Part shown: positions 1-11,600 of the stretch, one piece after another
How the letters are laid out: every line of letters begins with the position of its first letter
Numbering within the stretch: the stretch's first letter is position 1
Source of the DNA: Galeopsis tetrahit
Lineage: Eukaryota > Streptophyta > Magnoliopsida > Lamiales > Lamiaceae
Length of the DNA stretch: 64,000 nt
Reading direction: 5' to 3'
NCBI GenBank assembly: GCA_963675135.1
Contig: OY776129.1
Coordinates: 56,188,845 to 56,252,844, forward strand
Notes under the pieces: model-generated
The model's input: only the letters and a program-made list of their open reading frames with translations
Told to the model about the DNA's origin: nothing
Database searches by the model: none
Made by a program: the position numbers and the translations under genes

Positions 1-441
1 AATATTTTGATATTTGAGGATGTACTACTAATCCGGTTCCAAAGCCACCCATTTGACTTTGAATTATACAACTTCTAGTCAAATTTTTCTGTCAGTTTAA
101 TGTTTATAATCTACTCCAAATTGTAAAAGTCAACTTTACAGAAACCACGCCAAATTGTAGAGTAGTTCCCTCTCATATTTAAATTAAAAAAAAACATACA
201 TCAAAGAAATACAGAGCAACTTCGAAGCAATGCACACCCACATCCAGAATACGACTGACGAGACAAATATAGCACTATATTATTATTACTACAAAAACAT
301 TTTTAGAATTAAACTTCAATGTTACTACTAATATTTTATTAGAAAGCATTCGAGTATTATTTAAATCAAGAACAGAGAATATATCCAAAATCACATAATC
401 GCCCCATTTGATCCCCCACCAATCTTCTGCCAACCACGTGA
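1..441. other. AT-rich 5' flank of the lectin receptor kinase gene
   Basis: No gene is visible here. The stretch is AT-rich and presumably holds the promoter and leader of the kinase gene that starts at 442. A CACGTG (G-box type) hexamer lies at 435-440, directly before the ATG. That close to the start codon it is more likely leader sequence than a working promoter element. Confidence 0.5.
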
Positions 442-3400
442 ATGGAAAAACTCAAGGTGAATCCCACCACCTCTGCCGCCGCCGTAGCCGCAGTAGCTCT
501 ACTGTGCTGCTTCTCCGCCATTGGAGCAGCTGGAAAGCTCCAAACCTTCACACTAGTAAATAACGGCCCTTTTAACCAAACGCACTACACGGAGTTCGAG
601 GTCGAAAGGCCCGCAACAATCACCAATGATGCCCTCCAGATTACCCCCGATTCAGCTTCCGATGATTTCAATCTCTTCAACAATTCGGGCCGTGTGCTCT
701 TGAAAAAACGTTTTAAGCTATGGGAAGGCGACGGGCTCGGGCCAAACACGCGTGTTGCTTCTTTCAATACTTCCATTCTGGTAAACATCTACCGGCCCGA
801 CAACAAAACAGCCGCCGAAGGCCTAGCGTTCGTGATTTCACCGGACCTACACATCCCGGCGAACAGCTCCGGCCAGTACCTCGGCCTGACGAACGCTTCC
901 ACCGACGGCAACGCCACAAACCAGGTGGTCGCCGTGGAGCTCGATACCTTCAAACAGAGCTTCGATCCCGACGACAACCACGTCGGAATCGATATCAATA
1001 GCGTCAGATCTGTAATCGCGGAACCGTTAGCACGCCATGGCATAACCCTAGCTCCTATGGGGGCCAAATTCTTCAATCTCTGGGTCGATTACGATGGGGG
1101 AAACAGAATAATGCTGGTGTACATTGCAGAACAGGCCGAGAAATTAGGCCCGACGCCTCAAAAGCCCGGTTCCCCTATCTTATCGTATCCCCTGAATCTG
1201 ACGGAACACGTGAATCAGTACTCTTACTTCGGCTTCTCCGCGTCAACAGGGAATTTCACGCAGTTGAACTGTGTGCTGAGGTGGAATCTTACTGTTGTGC
1301 ACTTTTCTGATGACGATCGAGATTGGCTGAAATACGTTCTCGGAGCAGGGGTGCCGGCGGTGCTGCTGCTGGTGGTGGGGGTGGCGGCGTTAGGGTTCTA
1401 TTGCTACAGACGGCGGGTGGCTCAATCGAATCCGAGATTGGTGGGCGCGCTGCAAAGTCTGCCTGGAACTCCACGGGAGTTCGATTTTAGGGATTTGAAG
1501 AAGGCGACTAACAGCTTTGATGAGAAGAACAAGCTAGGGCAAGGTGGGTATGGGATGGTTTTCAGAGGGTTGTTGGTTAAAGAGAATTTGCAGATTGCTG
1601 TTAAGCGGTTTTCCAGGGAGAGTATTCAAGGGCAGGATGATTTCTTGGCTGAACTCACCATCATCAATCGTCTTCGCCACAGGCATCTTGTCAAATTACT
1701 CGGTCAGTTTACCTCTCTCTTTAATCATTAATTTGATCATGAAAGCTGTCTGTGTTTTTAGATTTTCATCAATTGGGATTTGGCCTTAATCTTGTGTTTT
1801 AAATGTGGGTTTTAGAGATCATTAATTTCTGTGTCCCACAGCTAGATAGTTTTGTCATTAACTCAAGAAGAATACTCCATAAAACACCGGCCCAGAAAGT
1901 ATACTCAAGTGTCATAAATGCAGGAATGTTGTACATACTAAATATACTGCTTCATTAATGTTGGAGTGCATATGCATTAGATTTCTTCTATGGTGAAATT
2001 CCAAATCTGCCCTTAATGTTACCGATCTTGCTATAACCAGTTTGGTATATGATGAGGGGTGACATTGACATACTGTAGGAGTGTCATTAGCAATATGAGA
2101 TAGGAGTACAAAAGGGGACAAAGTTAGGTTGAAGGATTTTCATCATCAATAAGATACTTGATGGAAGAATTGTGACAACTCACCTTTCATTGTCCAAAAC
2201 GACCCCACCTTCCTTGTAGGATGACAAAGTTGATGTTTTCTCAATTTTGACCAACGTGTTTATCCGATAAGGCAAGCATGTCAGCACCCTTAATTTGTCA
2301 CGGGTGATTCTATTATCTGAGCTCGTGGAAAATATGAAGAAGCTTCCTTCTGGACTAAAGTCTAGCCCCCCACGTTCATAAAAACTCTAGTTATGCGGAC
2401 AGAATATCAAATCAATTCTTGGTATTCATGATGTTGACTATTCTTTCTGGCCTTTGAATATTTAAACCAACAAGTAGCTATTGCCAACGGGATTTAATTT
2501 GTTCTCAAGTTAATGAATAGACATAGTCAGATTAGGCACCTAATAATATTGTCTATGTTTGGCCTAAGATAATATTGTCTTTCAATCCCTATTTGAGGGC
2601 CTTCTTTTGCTACAACAGAGACTTGATTAGGATTAAGAGTTGTTAGATACTGATGAATGATGAGTCATGTTTGATGTTGAAAGACTAGCAATCTTTTCCT
2701 ATGAAAGTGATGTAAGAATAAAGGACTGAACTTTGTTAAAATATCTGTGTGTGAAACAGGATGGTGTCACAAGAACGGGAAGCTACTATTGGTATACGAG
2801 TACATGCCAAACGGTAGCCTAGACCATCATCTCTTCGTGGGGCCAAATGTGGACCCACTCGGATGGAATCTCCGATACAAGATCATTTCAGGCGTAGCCT
2901 CAGCCCTGCACTATCTCCACAACGAGTACGATCAGAGAGTGGTGCACCGCGATCTTAAAGCCAGCAACATAATGCTCGACTCCAACTTCAATGCTCGTCT
3001 GGGCGATTTCGGCCTCGCACGAGCATTGGAAAACGAGAAAACGTCGTATGCAGAAGAGGCAGAGGGCGTTTTAGGCACAATGGGGTACATTGCCCCCGAG
3101 TGTTTCCACATGGGAAAAGCAACGCAACAGTCTGATGTATACGCATTTGGGGCCGTTTTACTCGAGCTAGTGTGTTGTAAACGACCCGGATCCAAGATTA
3201 ACGGGTTCCAACTCCTGGTCGATTGGGTATGGTACTTGCATCGGGACGGGAAGTTACTAGAAGCTGTGGATCCGAGGTTGGGAGACGACTATGTAGTTGA
3301 AGAAGCTGAGAGGCTACTTCTATTAGGGTTAGCATGTTCACATCCTATTGCAAGTGAGCGGCCTAAAACACAAGCTATAGTTCAGATGATCAATGGAACA

Positions 3401-3589
3401 GTGCCTGTCCCGACCGTCCCGCCTTTCAAGCCGCCGTTTGTGTGGCCGGCTACCCGTCCGATGAATATGGACTTGGAATCGGGCAGTGAGACGACTTCAC
3501 TTACTACTTCACAGTACGGTGATTCGAGATGGAGTGGGCAGTACCTCAGCAAGGAGAGCTACACTGGGTATACTGACTCCTTGGTCTAG
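442..3589 (+). CDS. L-type lectin-domain receptor-like kinase (LecRK)
   Basis: Plasma-membrane receptor kinase with an extracellular legume-lectin domain and a cytoplasmic Ser/Thr kinase. There are two exons, 442-1702 and 2760-3589. The GT-AG intron at 1703-2759 splits a Gly codon inside the kinase domain, and the joined CDS encodes 696 residues. In order: a signal peptide of about 30 residues; a legume-lectin domain at about 33-285 with the metal-site pattern VELDTF / DPDDNHVG and several N-glycosylation sequons; a membrane span at about 300-322 followed by CYRRR; and a kinase domain from about 360. The glycine loop GQGGYG starts near 366, the ATP lysine is in AVKRF (K388), HRDLK is at 483-487 and DFG at 503-505, so the kinase looks catalytically competent (RD type). 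The GTMGYIAPE activation segment is intact. It resembles the LecRK-S.5-like group, but I cannot fix the subclass. The ligand is unknown. Confidence 0.93.
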
Positions 3590-4367
3590 TTTAGTCTTAT
3601 TATCAATGTGCATTCTTTCTATCCTTCTTTCTTTTTCTTTTTTTTCCACTTTAAATTATTGATGCTTGCTTGTTTTTTGTGTATACCATACAAATTGTTT
3701 TGGTGTAATTTTGTTCATTGAGAATCCAACGTCATGGTCAAGACTACAGGGACTAAAAAAATAGTCTCTGCATACAGAATGATTGATGCCTCTTGTGGGT
3801 TTTTAAAATCGTTGATGAATTATCATTTTTCTTTGCATTTGTAGATGAATTGCCCCGTACCTTGAATTTTTTTTTATTTTTTATTTTAGAGAGAGTGTGA
3901 TTTAGTTGCTAACTTGCTATATTAAATATAAAAAAGATGATATGATATGATGTAGACAAAAACAGATTTAACGAAGTCGAAATAATTAATGAACAATAAG
4001 ATTGTAATAATAAGAAAATAGATTGAGCAAATCTATTAAGTTAAGAATTAATTATTAACTGGTTTTCAAAAAAAAAAAGAATTAACTAAAAATGGTAAAA
4101 TTATTGGGCCTTCAATGAGTTGGTCACTGCCACTGGCGAATAAAAATTCTTAGAGGGATATGATTTATGAAAAATTATGGGAATATTAATAAAAATTCAA
4201 GATTATACCATTCAAAGCGAAAAGCAAATTCTAAAAAAAAAATAGATTAAAGGAAAAGTCTCAAATACACCATATACATCAAAAATCATATACACCAAAT
4301 CAATTTGATGTACATATTTTTTTAATCATTTTTTCTATCGATTCCATTTTCTTTTTTCTCCTCTACT
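3590..4367. other. 3' flank and AT-rich spacer
   Basis: Downstream untranslated sequence of the receptor kinase followed by AT-rich DNA with A and T runs. I see no gene. From about 4258 the sequence AAGTCTCAAATACACCAT weakly resembles the right end of the repeat at 18741-19272, but this is too short to call. Confidence 0.4.
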
Positions 4368-5014
4368 TTGATGGCCACTTCATCCACGTCTGTCTATGTT
4401 AGAATCTTGATCGAGATAGATATGAAACGGCCTTTTTTAGAGCAACTGGTCCAAGAATGTGAGGATCGATTTGTGTCGGTGGAAGTGCTCTATGAACAGC
4501 TTCCGAAGTTTTGTAACCACTGTACACATTTTTGTAACCACTTGCCACAGAAGAAGGTCGAGACCTTCCCCTTCGGACCTCCGACCTCGACCGCCCCCAT
4601 AGGATTCCACCTCGGCTAGCGGAGTCGATTTGGTCTCAATTAGCAACTCTTTCTCCAGCCTCGACATGCATGGGCCCTCAGACATTTTTCTGGAGCCTGC
4701 GGCTGAGGCGGTCAGCAACAATCAGGATTCGGAGGCTGGTGCATCATTGAAGCCACCGGCCAACGACGCTCTCGTCCCTGCTCAGGCGACCTCGAATTGC
4801 CCCACAGAGAAACTCAGACGCCGGGGGGAGCGTATCCCATCAACAAATCTCGGACAACGCTATCGATGATTTCGAGGCTAGACCCTGTGCAGACCACACT
4901 GTCATCTCTTCGACAGGGCTCGACAATGATATGATCCGTGTCTCCATGTTCAAGGACAGATGGAGCGATACTTTTGACCCACCATAGATCCTTCATCCTG
5001 TCTCGAGTTCTCAT
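4368..5014 (+). pseudogene. Remnant of a DUF4283/zinc-knuckle (LINE ORF1-like) protein
   Basis: The reading frame 4368-4619 encodes a segment with the pattern YVRILIEIDMKRPF followed by LPKFCNHCTHFCNH. This matches the end of DUF4283 and the start of the zf-CCHC_4 knuckle found in ORF1-like proteins of plant LINEs and their domesticated relatives. The knuckle is incomplete and a stop follows soon after. Downstream sequence up to about 5014 is much richer in GC than its surroundings and stays codon-like in other frames (4630-4869), as expected of a decayed linker region. No reverse transcriptase is adjacent. I read it as a short, dead retroelement fragment. Confidence 0.6.
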
Positions 5015-5632
5015 ATTGTACCCTAATTTTAATTTTAGTGTAAGAAAATTGAACCCAACTCAATTCTTCTAACCCAACATTAATTAAAGTTAGGGTTTAT
5101 ATATATTATTATTGCTACATATATATTAAATTAATTAATTGAGATAAAACTGTTAATGAGTTGTTGTTTCGATTGTGAATTTGTTTATAGTTATCACAAT
5201 AGTTGTAATGGTACACCTAGTTTCTTCCTAAATGACGTCCAACCAATATATAAAAGAGTATAAACGGTGAAAAAATGTGGATGATCCATATCTAATGATT
5301 GTTTGATTACTTTTATTGAAAATGATGTGTTTCTACAAATTTTCAATGATGATGCATTGATGCCACATATCGCATCAAAAAAAATGGCATTTTTACGAAT
5401 TCAGTTGTATTTATAATTTGGTTTGCAAGTTACGTGTGTTTTTTAAAATTTTGTTTGCACATCGAATTGTATGACTTTAAATATTTCATACTCCTGAATC
5501 TAAAATCCTACTGAGCCTTACATAATTTTTGTGGAGTTTTTATGCTTTCAATTTTTTGGAGGTCGTGTATTTATGCTACTGATCGAGGTTTTACCCCAAG
5601 TTTATGTTAAAGGGTTCAAGTTTCATTTATTT
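5015..5632. other. AT-rich spacer without recognisable genes
   Basis: AT-rich sequence with only short ORFs, and no repeat boundaries that I can define. Confidence 0.4.
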
Positions 5633-6417
5633 AAGGGTTAATTGTAAAATCAAATTACAACATTTTCAGTATTTATCAATTATAACATTTTTTTTTCTTT
5701 ATAATTCGATGCACCGTCTTTTTAAGTTTTACAATTTAATATACCGATATAGTTTTCGGTCAATTTTAATTCAACGTGGCACCCTAAAATTACGAATTCG
5801 TCATGTTGTGCGCGATTAGAAAAAAAAAAGGCAACATAACATACGATAAAATATTTTTATGTGATTAAGAAAAAATAAGACAACATGCAAAACAAAAAAA
5901 TTAAGACGGGAGAGGAATAAATATAATTTTGATTAATGCACAAATTTTGTAATTATGATTTTTTTTTGCAAAACATCAAAGTGTTAAATATGATTATAGG
6001 AATTGTTTTGTTTTGTAAAATTTTTTAGATTTGTTTTTTTTAATAAAATTATATAGATATTACCTTTGTGTAGAGGATAAAAGATTTTGAGATGGAAAAC
6101 ACCACATCAATACACATAATATCAAAGTGTAAAGATGGAGAATTTTGCTGGAAATCAAAGAATATATTGATCGATTTAGTGTGCAATTTATGTAAAAATG
6201 TGTGTCTTTCACTATTAGATGATAGTTTACGTGTCGACAACGTGGTGAATTCGCTATTTTCGGCACCAAGTTAAATTAAAATTGATCAAAATATATATTG
6301 GTGCATTGTATTGCAAAATATAAAAAAGTGGTGTATCAAATTGTAAAGAAAAAAAAGAATATGTTGTAATTAATAAATACACATGCAGAAGGTGTTTTTT
6401 TTTTACAAGTAACCCTT
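5633..6417. mobile_element. Non-autonomous DNA transposon with long terminal inverted repeats
   Basis: The two ends are inverted copies of each other over about 190 bp. The left end starts AAGGGTTAATTGTAAAA and the reverse complement of the right end starts AAGGGTTACTTGTAAAA. Further in, both arms carry TTCTTTA(T/C)AATT(C/T)GAT(G/A)CACC. Long inverted repeats and lack of coding sequence suggest a Mutator-like non-autonomous element. The 9-bp flanks (CATTTATTT left, CGTTTAATC right) agree at only six positions, so a target-site duplication is uncertain. It is about 785 bp long. Confidence 0.55.
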
Positions 6418-6579
6418 CGTTTAATCTTTTCATTTTTGTTGTTGTGTGATTATGCTGCCAACAGTAAACAACCATTTGTGTGCTTATTTGGAAAGCCCCA
6501 ATTTTGAGTATGTAATTATCTGAATTCTATAGAAAATTTGGAATTTTTTTACTAAAAAGTTTTTTTTTTTTTTTTTTAA

Positions 6580-7270
6580 ATATAAAAAATGGTAATTGTT
6601 GTTACGAAAGTATAGTTCTTTCTTATTGAAATTACTGAAAAGTGTAGTTATTTTGTTAAAAAATGTAGTTCTTTTTATTGAAAAATGGTGATTTTGTTAT
6701 TGAAAAGTGGTAATTTTGTTATTGAAAAATGTATTTCTTTTTTATTGAAAATTGGTAATTTTGTTACTGAAAAATGTAACGTTAAAATTATTATTAGAAA
6801 AGATAGTCAAAAGTGTAGTTTTTTCTTATTTAAAAATTGGTAATTTTGTTAATAAAAGTGGTAACTATCATTATTAAAAAGTGATAGTTTTATTACGAAA
6901 AATGGTAACTATTATTACTGAAAAGTGGTAACTTTAGAGAAAAACTGTTATTCTTGTTATTGAAAAGTGGTAATTTTAATTACTGTAAAGTGGTATTTTT
7001 TTTTAAATAAAAATGGTATTTAAAAATTTTGATAATAATTATAGTGTTAAAATTATTTAAATTAAAAAAAATGAAAAGTGTAACATTAAAATTATTATTA
7101 AAAAAGATATATAGTCAAAAGTGTAGTTTTTTCTTATTGAAAAGTTGTAATTTTGTTACTAAAAAGTGATAACTATTATTATTGAAAAGTGTTAATTTTG
7201 TTACTGAAAAATGGTAACTATTATTAGTGAAAAGTAGTATTAATATTTATTATTGAAAAATGGTAACTAT
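6580..7270. repeat. Degenerate array of GAAAAGTGGTAA-type units
   Basis: About 690 bp consist of imperfect, irregularly spaced units such as ATTGAAAAGTGGTAATTTTG and GAAAAATGGTAACTATTATT, with steps of roughly 20-30 bp. There is no coding potential. The motif AAAAGTGNAA(C/T) is also the core of the repeats at 18741-19272 and 47708-47943, so all three may belong to one family. Confidence 0.6.
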
Positions 7271-7505
7271 TATATGACGTTTTGCACCTTTCAATATAAA
7301 TTAATTACACTTTTTTTTTAAATTACTCTCAAACTAATTTAATAATAAATTAGATAATAATATTTTTTAATGTATAGTGTAGAATTTTAGAGCAATTAAT
7401 TAGGGTATAGTAAGAAGTAAGAAGTCATTAATTTTCTTAATATATGTGCATAAGTCTAAAGTGACATACATTTTGAATAGGGAGGGATTACAATATTAAA
7501 AATTA

Positions 7506-7724
7506 CTCCCTCCATTTTATAATAATTTTTACACTTTTTTTTGTAATTTCCCACAATAGCTTCAACAACTTTAAAATGAAAACTCTTTACAAATTTTACA
7601 TTCACAATATTCACAATTTTACATAAAATAGACATTATTTTTTTATTCACATAAACACACTGATTATTACATTTTTTAAAAAAGTGTATCATCTTACATG
7701 TAAAATGTATTTCAGGACGTAGGG
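7506..7724. mobile_element. Stowaway-type MITE (degenerate)
   Basis: The left end CTCCCTCCATTTTAT follows a TA at 7504-7505. The right end GGACGTAGGG is followed by TA at 7725-7726. These are the Stowaway (Tc1/mariner) terminal sequence CTCCCTCCGTCCC with a few changes and the expected TA target duplication. About 219 bp, with no coding sequence. Confidence 0.65.
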
Positions 7725-8649
7725 TAAGTGTGGTTAATGGGTGGGTTCATCCACACTTCACTCTTTATGTATTTTAAGTGGGGCTAGTCACCAATGTTAG
7801 TGAAATATTCTTCTAAAGTATAAAGATTTCAAATGTAATTTTTTTTTATAGGAGTCAAAATGTAAATTAAATACTTACTCCACACAAATGTTTATGGGAA
7901 CTTTTAGACATGAATTAAAAAAAAAAAAGTGTGACAAGTGAAGTGTTAAAGAGTAATTTTATAAAATTATATATATAAAATTAAAAAAATTAATTGAATT
8001 GAGTGTATACGTGCGGCTTTAAAAATAAAATTTTATAAAAATATGTGAATATTAATTTTATATATAAAATTAAAAAAAATAATTGAATTGAGTGTATACG
8101 TGTGACTTTAAAAATAAAATTTTATATAAATATGTAAATATTGTGGAGGAGAAATGTACGAGAAGAGATTTTTTTTTTTTTTAGTGTGCAAAAAAATAGT
8201 TACTAACACCCCGTTTTTAAGCTTGTTGAATTTAATTCTTAAATTATAAGTCATTTATTATCATGGAATTAGTCATGAAAAGGCATCAAACCGGGTGAGT
8301 AGAGTCGATATTTGAAGCAAGAACTTGTTACTCAAAAGTTGGCGATGCAGAATTGAATTAAGTCAATGTTAATAGCAAAAACAAATGTTTCTCGGATATT
8401 TACATGTTTTCAGTGCAAGAACCTGAGAGAGGGAGGGGGGAAAACAAATTCCATATATATTGGTAATAATCTTCAATAATATACACATCTACTGTACATA
8501 ATAAGAACACGTGACACAACAAAATTTTTAGACTAGGATTTTCCAGCAAGGGGGCAATGCAAACAAGTATTTGACATGCTCGAGTCGAGGGTAGTGGATG
8601 CTCCTAATCGACAAGGTTGGCGATTTGGCAAGACGGGCAGTTATGTAGC
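7725..8649. other. Spacer downstream of the kinesin gene, with a tandem duplication at 7963-8141
   Basis: AT-rich DNA. Two adjacent copies of a unit of about 89 bp lie at 7963-8141: GAGTGTATACGTG occurs at 8001 and again at 8090, with matching flanks. The rest up to 8649 includes the presumed 3' untranslated region of the minus-strand kinesin gene. No other gene is seen. Confidence 0.5.
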
Positions 8650-11600
8650 TCACATAGAATGACGGATTTCATACTTATTTTTGGGGGTTCGTTCTTCTTG
8701 GATCTCTTCAAGATCCTCATCTTCACATCTTTGACCAGCCTGCTCCTTCCAATACGCCACCAACTTCTTCAAACGAGCCACTTCCTTGGACGACACGTTT
8801 TTACTAGGGTCATTCACAATTGATCTAACTCTAGAAGCATACCTGAAGCACAAGGAATGAATGCTGTCAAAATATTAATGTATGTTGAATGTGCCCAAAC
8901 TAATTAGTACCTCTAGTATTTTGGAGTAACTTTTAATACAAAAGTCTTTAACAACATAAACATCACAGAAGGCTACTTCATGTCTAATTATATCGTACTA
9001 ATGTGTTTATATATTTAGAGAGAGAGGGAGGGAGTTGCGTACGTTAGGGAGTTGTAACTCTCATCTAGATTCGACTCAGCTGGAGATATGTTGACAAACA
9101 TTAGGGTTTTAGCATTGCCACCCAGTGAATCACTCATCAACATGGTCAGCTTATGATTCCTGTAGGGAATGTGTGGAGTGCCAGTAGATAAAGCACCAAT
9201 AACATCCCCAAGAGCTGAAAGAGATTTGTTAATGCTTTGAGCTTCCTTCAATTGATTCCCAGAAGAACCTGATTTCTTCACTCGTTCGGATCCAGCAAGA
9301 TCCACAAAGCTTAGCTGCACCAGGATCCAAAACATGAAGCCCAGATGCAGAAAAAGAACAAGAAACTAACCAGTATATATCGTAAGTTGATCAGCTTTAC
9401 ACAAAAAATGTACCTTTCCCCTGGAAACTGACTGAGTTTGAAGGTTGGTACTCTCTATGATAATAGAGAGTATCAAATGAGACCTTGAGCTTTCCTCATT
9501 CATCAGGGTCCCTGTTGTATGCCGTTTTTCTGATCCTCTTTCAATAATACTTTGTAATTCATCGTACGATGAAATAGACAAGACCGTCACATTTTCCACA
9601 ACTACCATTCCCTGTGAACAATCAAGTAACCAACCATGGCAAGTAAATCACTAAAAAGCAAGTACAGCAAATAAACAAAATTTAGCATAAATCAACATTA
9701 AAACATACTATTTGGCAAATTATAATATCAATCCTCCAATTACCTTTGGATCTTTTTTTATGTCCAATTTCAAACGTTTTGCATTCTTTGGGAGGAGGAG
9801 ATCTATTAGTGTATCTTGATATAATTCCACCATATATGCCTGCACATGTTCAAAAAATAATTAGTCATTGTAAAATCAACAAGTGTACATGACTTAGAAC
9901 TGTGTGGTTCTTGATTTTGTAATCAAAAGAATAAAATAATAACAGCCATAAAATCATTATGATTACCAAGTTAATAACAATAATTTATAAAAGGAAAAAA
10001 TATGATGTCCAATAATCAACTTCATCTCACCTTCAAAGTAAATGAGAACTTTTTATTATCCCGCTTGATAATTCTAAAAAGCTCAGATGTAGCTCGTGGA
10101 GTAAGCCCAGGTTTTCCCTCAGACCCGTAAATTGTAAATGTCTTCCCAGAGCCAGTTTGGCCATAAGCAAATATGCACACATTAAATCCATCAACAGCTG
10201 ATTGAACCAAGTACTGCGGTAGAGGCAAAAGAAAAAAAATGAATTATATACATATGCATATAATATAATCAAGTTACTCAAATCAATCAGAACATAATAT
10301 CATAACCAAATCACAGAATTCTATTACACTTGCCTTGGTGTCCTCAAAAACCTCATCTTGAGTGGCATGGCCATCAAATACATGATCATAAATATGTTGT
10401 TTCAGTCTATCGTCTCTCCATGTATGCTCTACAGTGAACTCGTCAACATTTACCAGCACATTTCTTTCCTTTTCAGATATTTCTTTCTCACTGAGAGGTC
10501 TCAATCGACAATAGACTCTAATCTTGCCTTTCATGTCTTGAGAATAAATGAAGTGTCAAAGTATGATCGAGAAAATATGTAACAATGAAAAGAAATTCTT
10601 CAAATTTATGCTTATCACTTTACTTTATGCCACTAGAGAATGATGGGATACGAAAAAGAAAAGAATCTCCTTTAAACCACCAATTTTCTGGTATTTTGTG
10701 AGAATGTTCTAGGTGAAAGAATGCATTGGAGAGCATCTATGTTTTTTATTGTGTTTCACGAAAGTGAATGCTTTGGATCAAACATATGCAAAGTGTCAAT
10801 GGTACCTTCTATCGTGTTGAAATATCGTTTTCTCATAACTTGTTCTTCCTTGTAAAGAGCCTCCATCTCAGCCAATTGAGCCCCTTGCATCTTCAAAATT
10901 GCAGCAGTTTGCTCATTCTTTCTGTCAATATCCTGTTAAGGAACCATGAGTTAAGACTATGTACATGTAAATTTGCAATGGTTAAATATTACACACTCAA
11001 AATGAGTCCTACACTCCCATGGCATTAGAAGGAAAATGTTGTGGCATAAAGATTTCACCTCTTTCATTTCTCTAAGTTCCTCCAATTCCCTTAGATTGTT
11101 ATGCAATGCAGATAATTCTGTGTCCTTAACAGCAATCATTGATTGCGCAGCAGCCAATTTTTGGGTGGCCTCTTCCAATTTCTTTTCAAGTTCAGAAACA
11201 CGGAGCTTCATGCTCTTTCTTTCCTGTTCAAAATTTCCCTCAATAATAGCAATCTGCATTTGAATTAACCACAACAGATTTTAGGAATAAACACATCATT
11301 AAGACATCAAAATCAAGAAAAAAGTCAACATCCTTACCTCATCAGCACTATTCCTCTGAAGTCTTGAAAGCCTTTCCACAAGAGATGTTTTTTCGTTCAT
11401 ATGTTTCCTGTTGGATTCTTCTAAAGCATGCAACTCTGCAGTGCGTGCTTTAAGTTCATCTTGAATCTTACACAAGACCTATTCATAATGGTTAAAAATG
11501 AGAGGCAAGAAAAACAAACAGAAAGACATGGATTTAAGCTAAATCAACTTGTGCATACTCTAAAGGGGAAAAAATAGAATAAAATCTTTGTCAAGTAAGG

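Noticed and set aside
435..440. G-box CACGTG as a regulatory site
   Set aside because: It lies in the two bases-to-start region of the leader, not in a promoter position.
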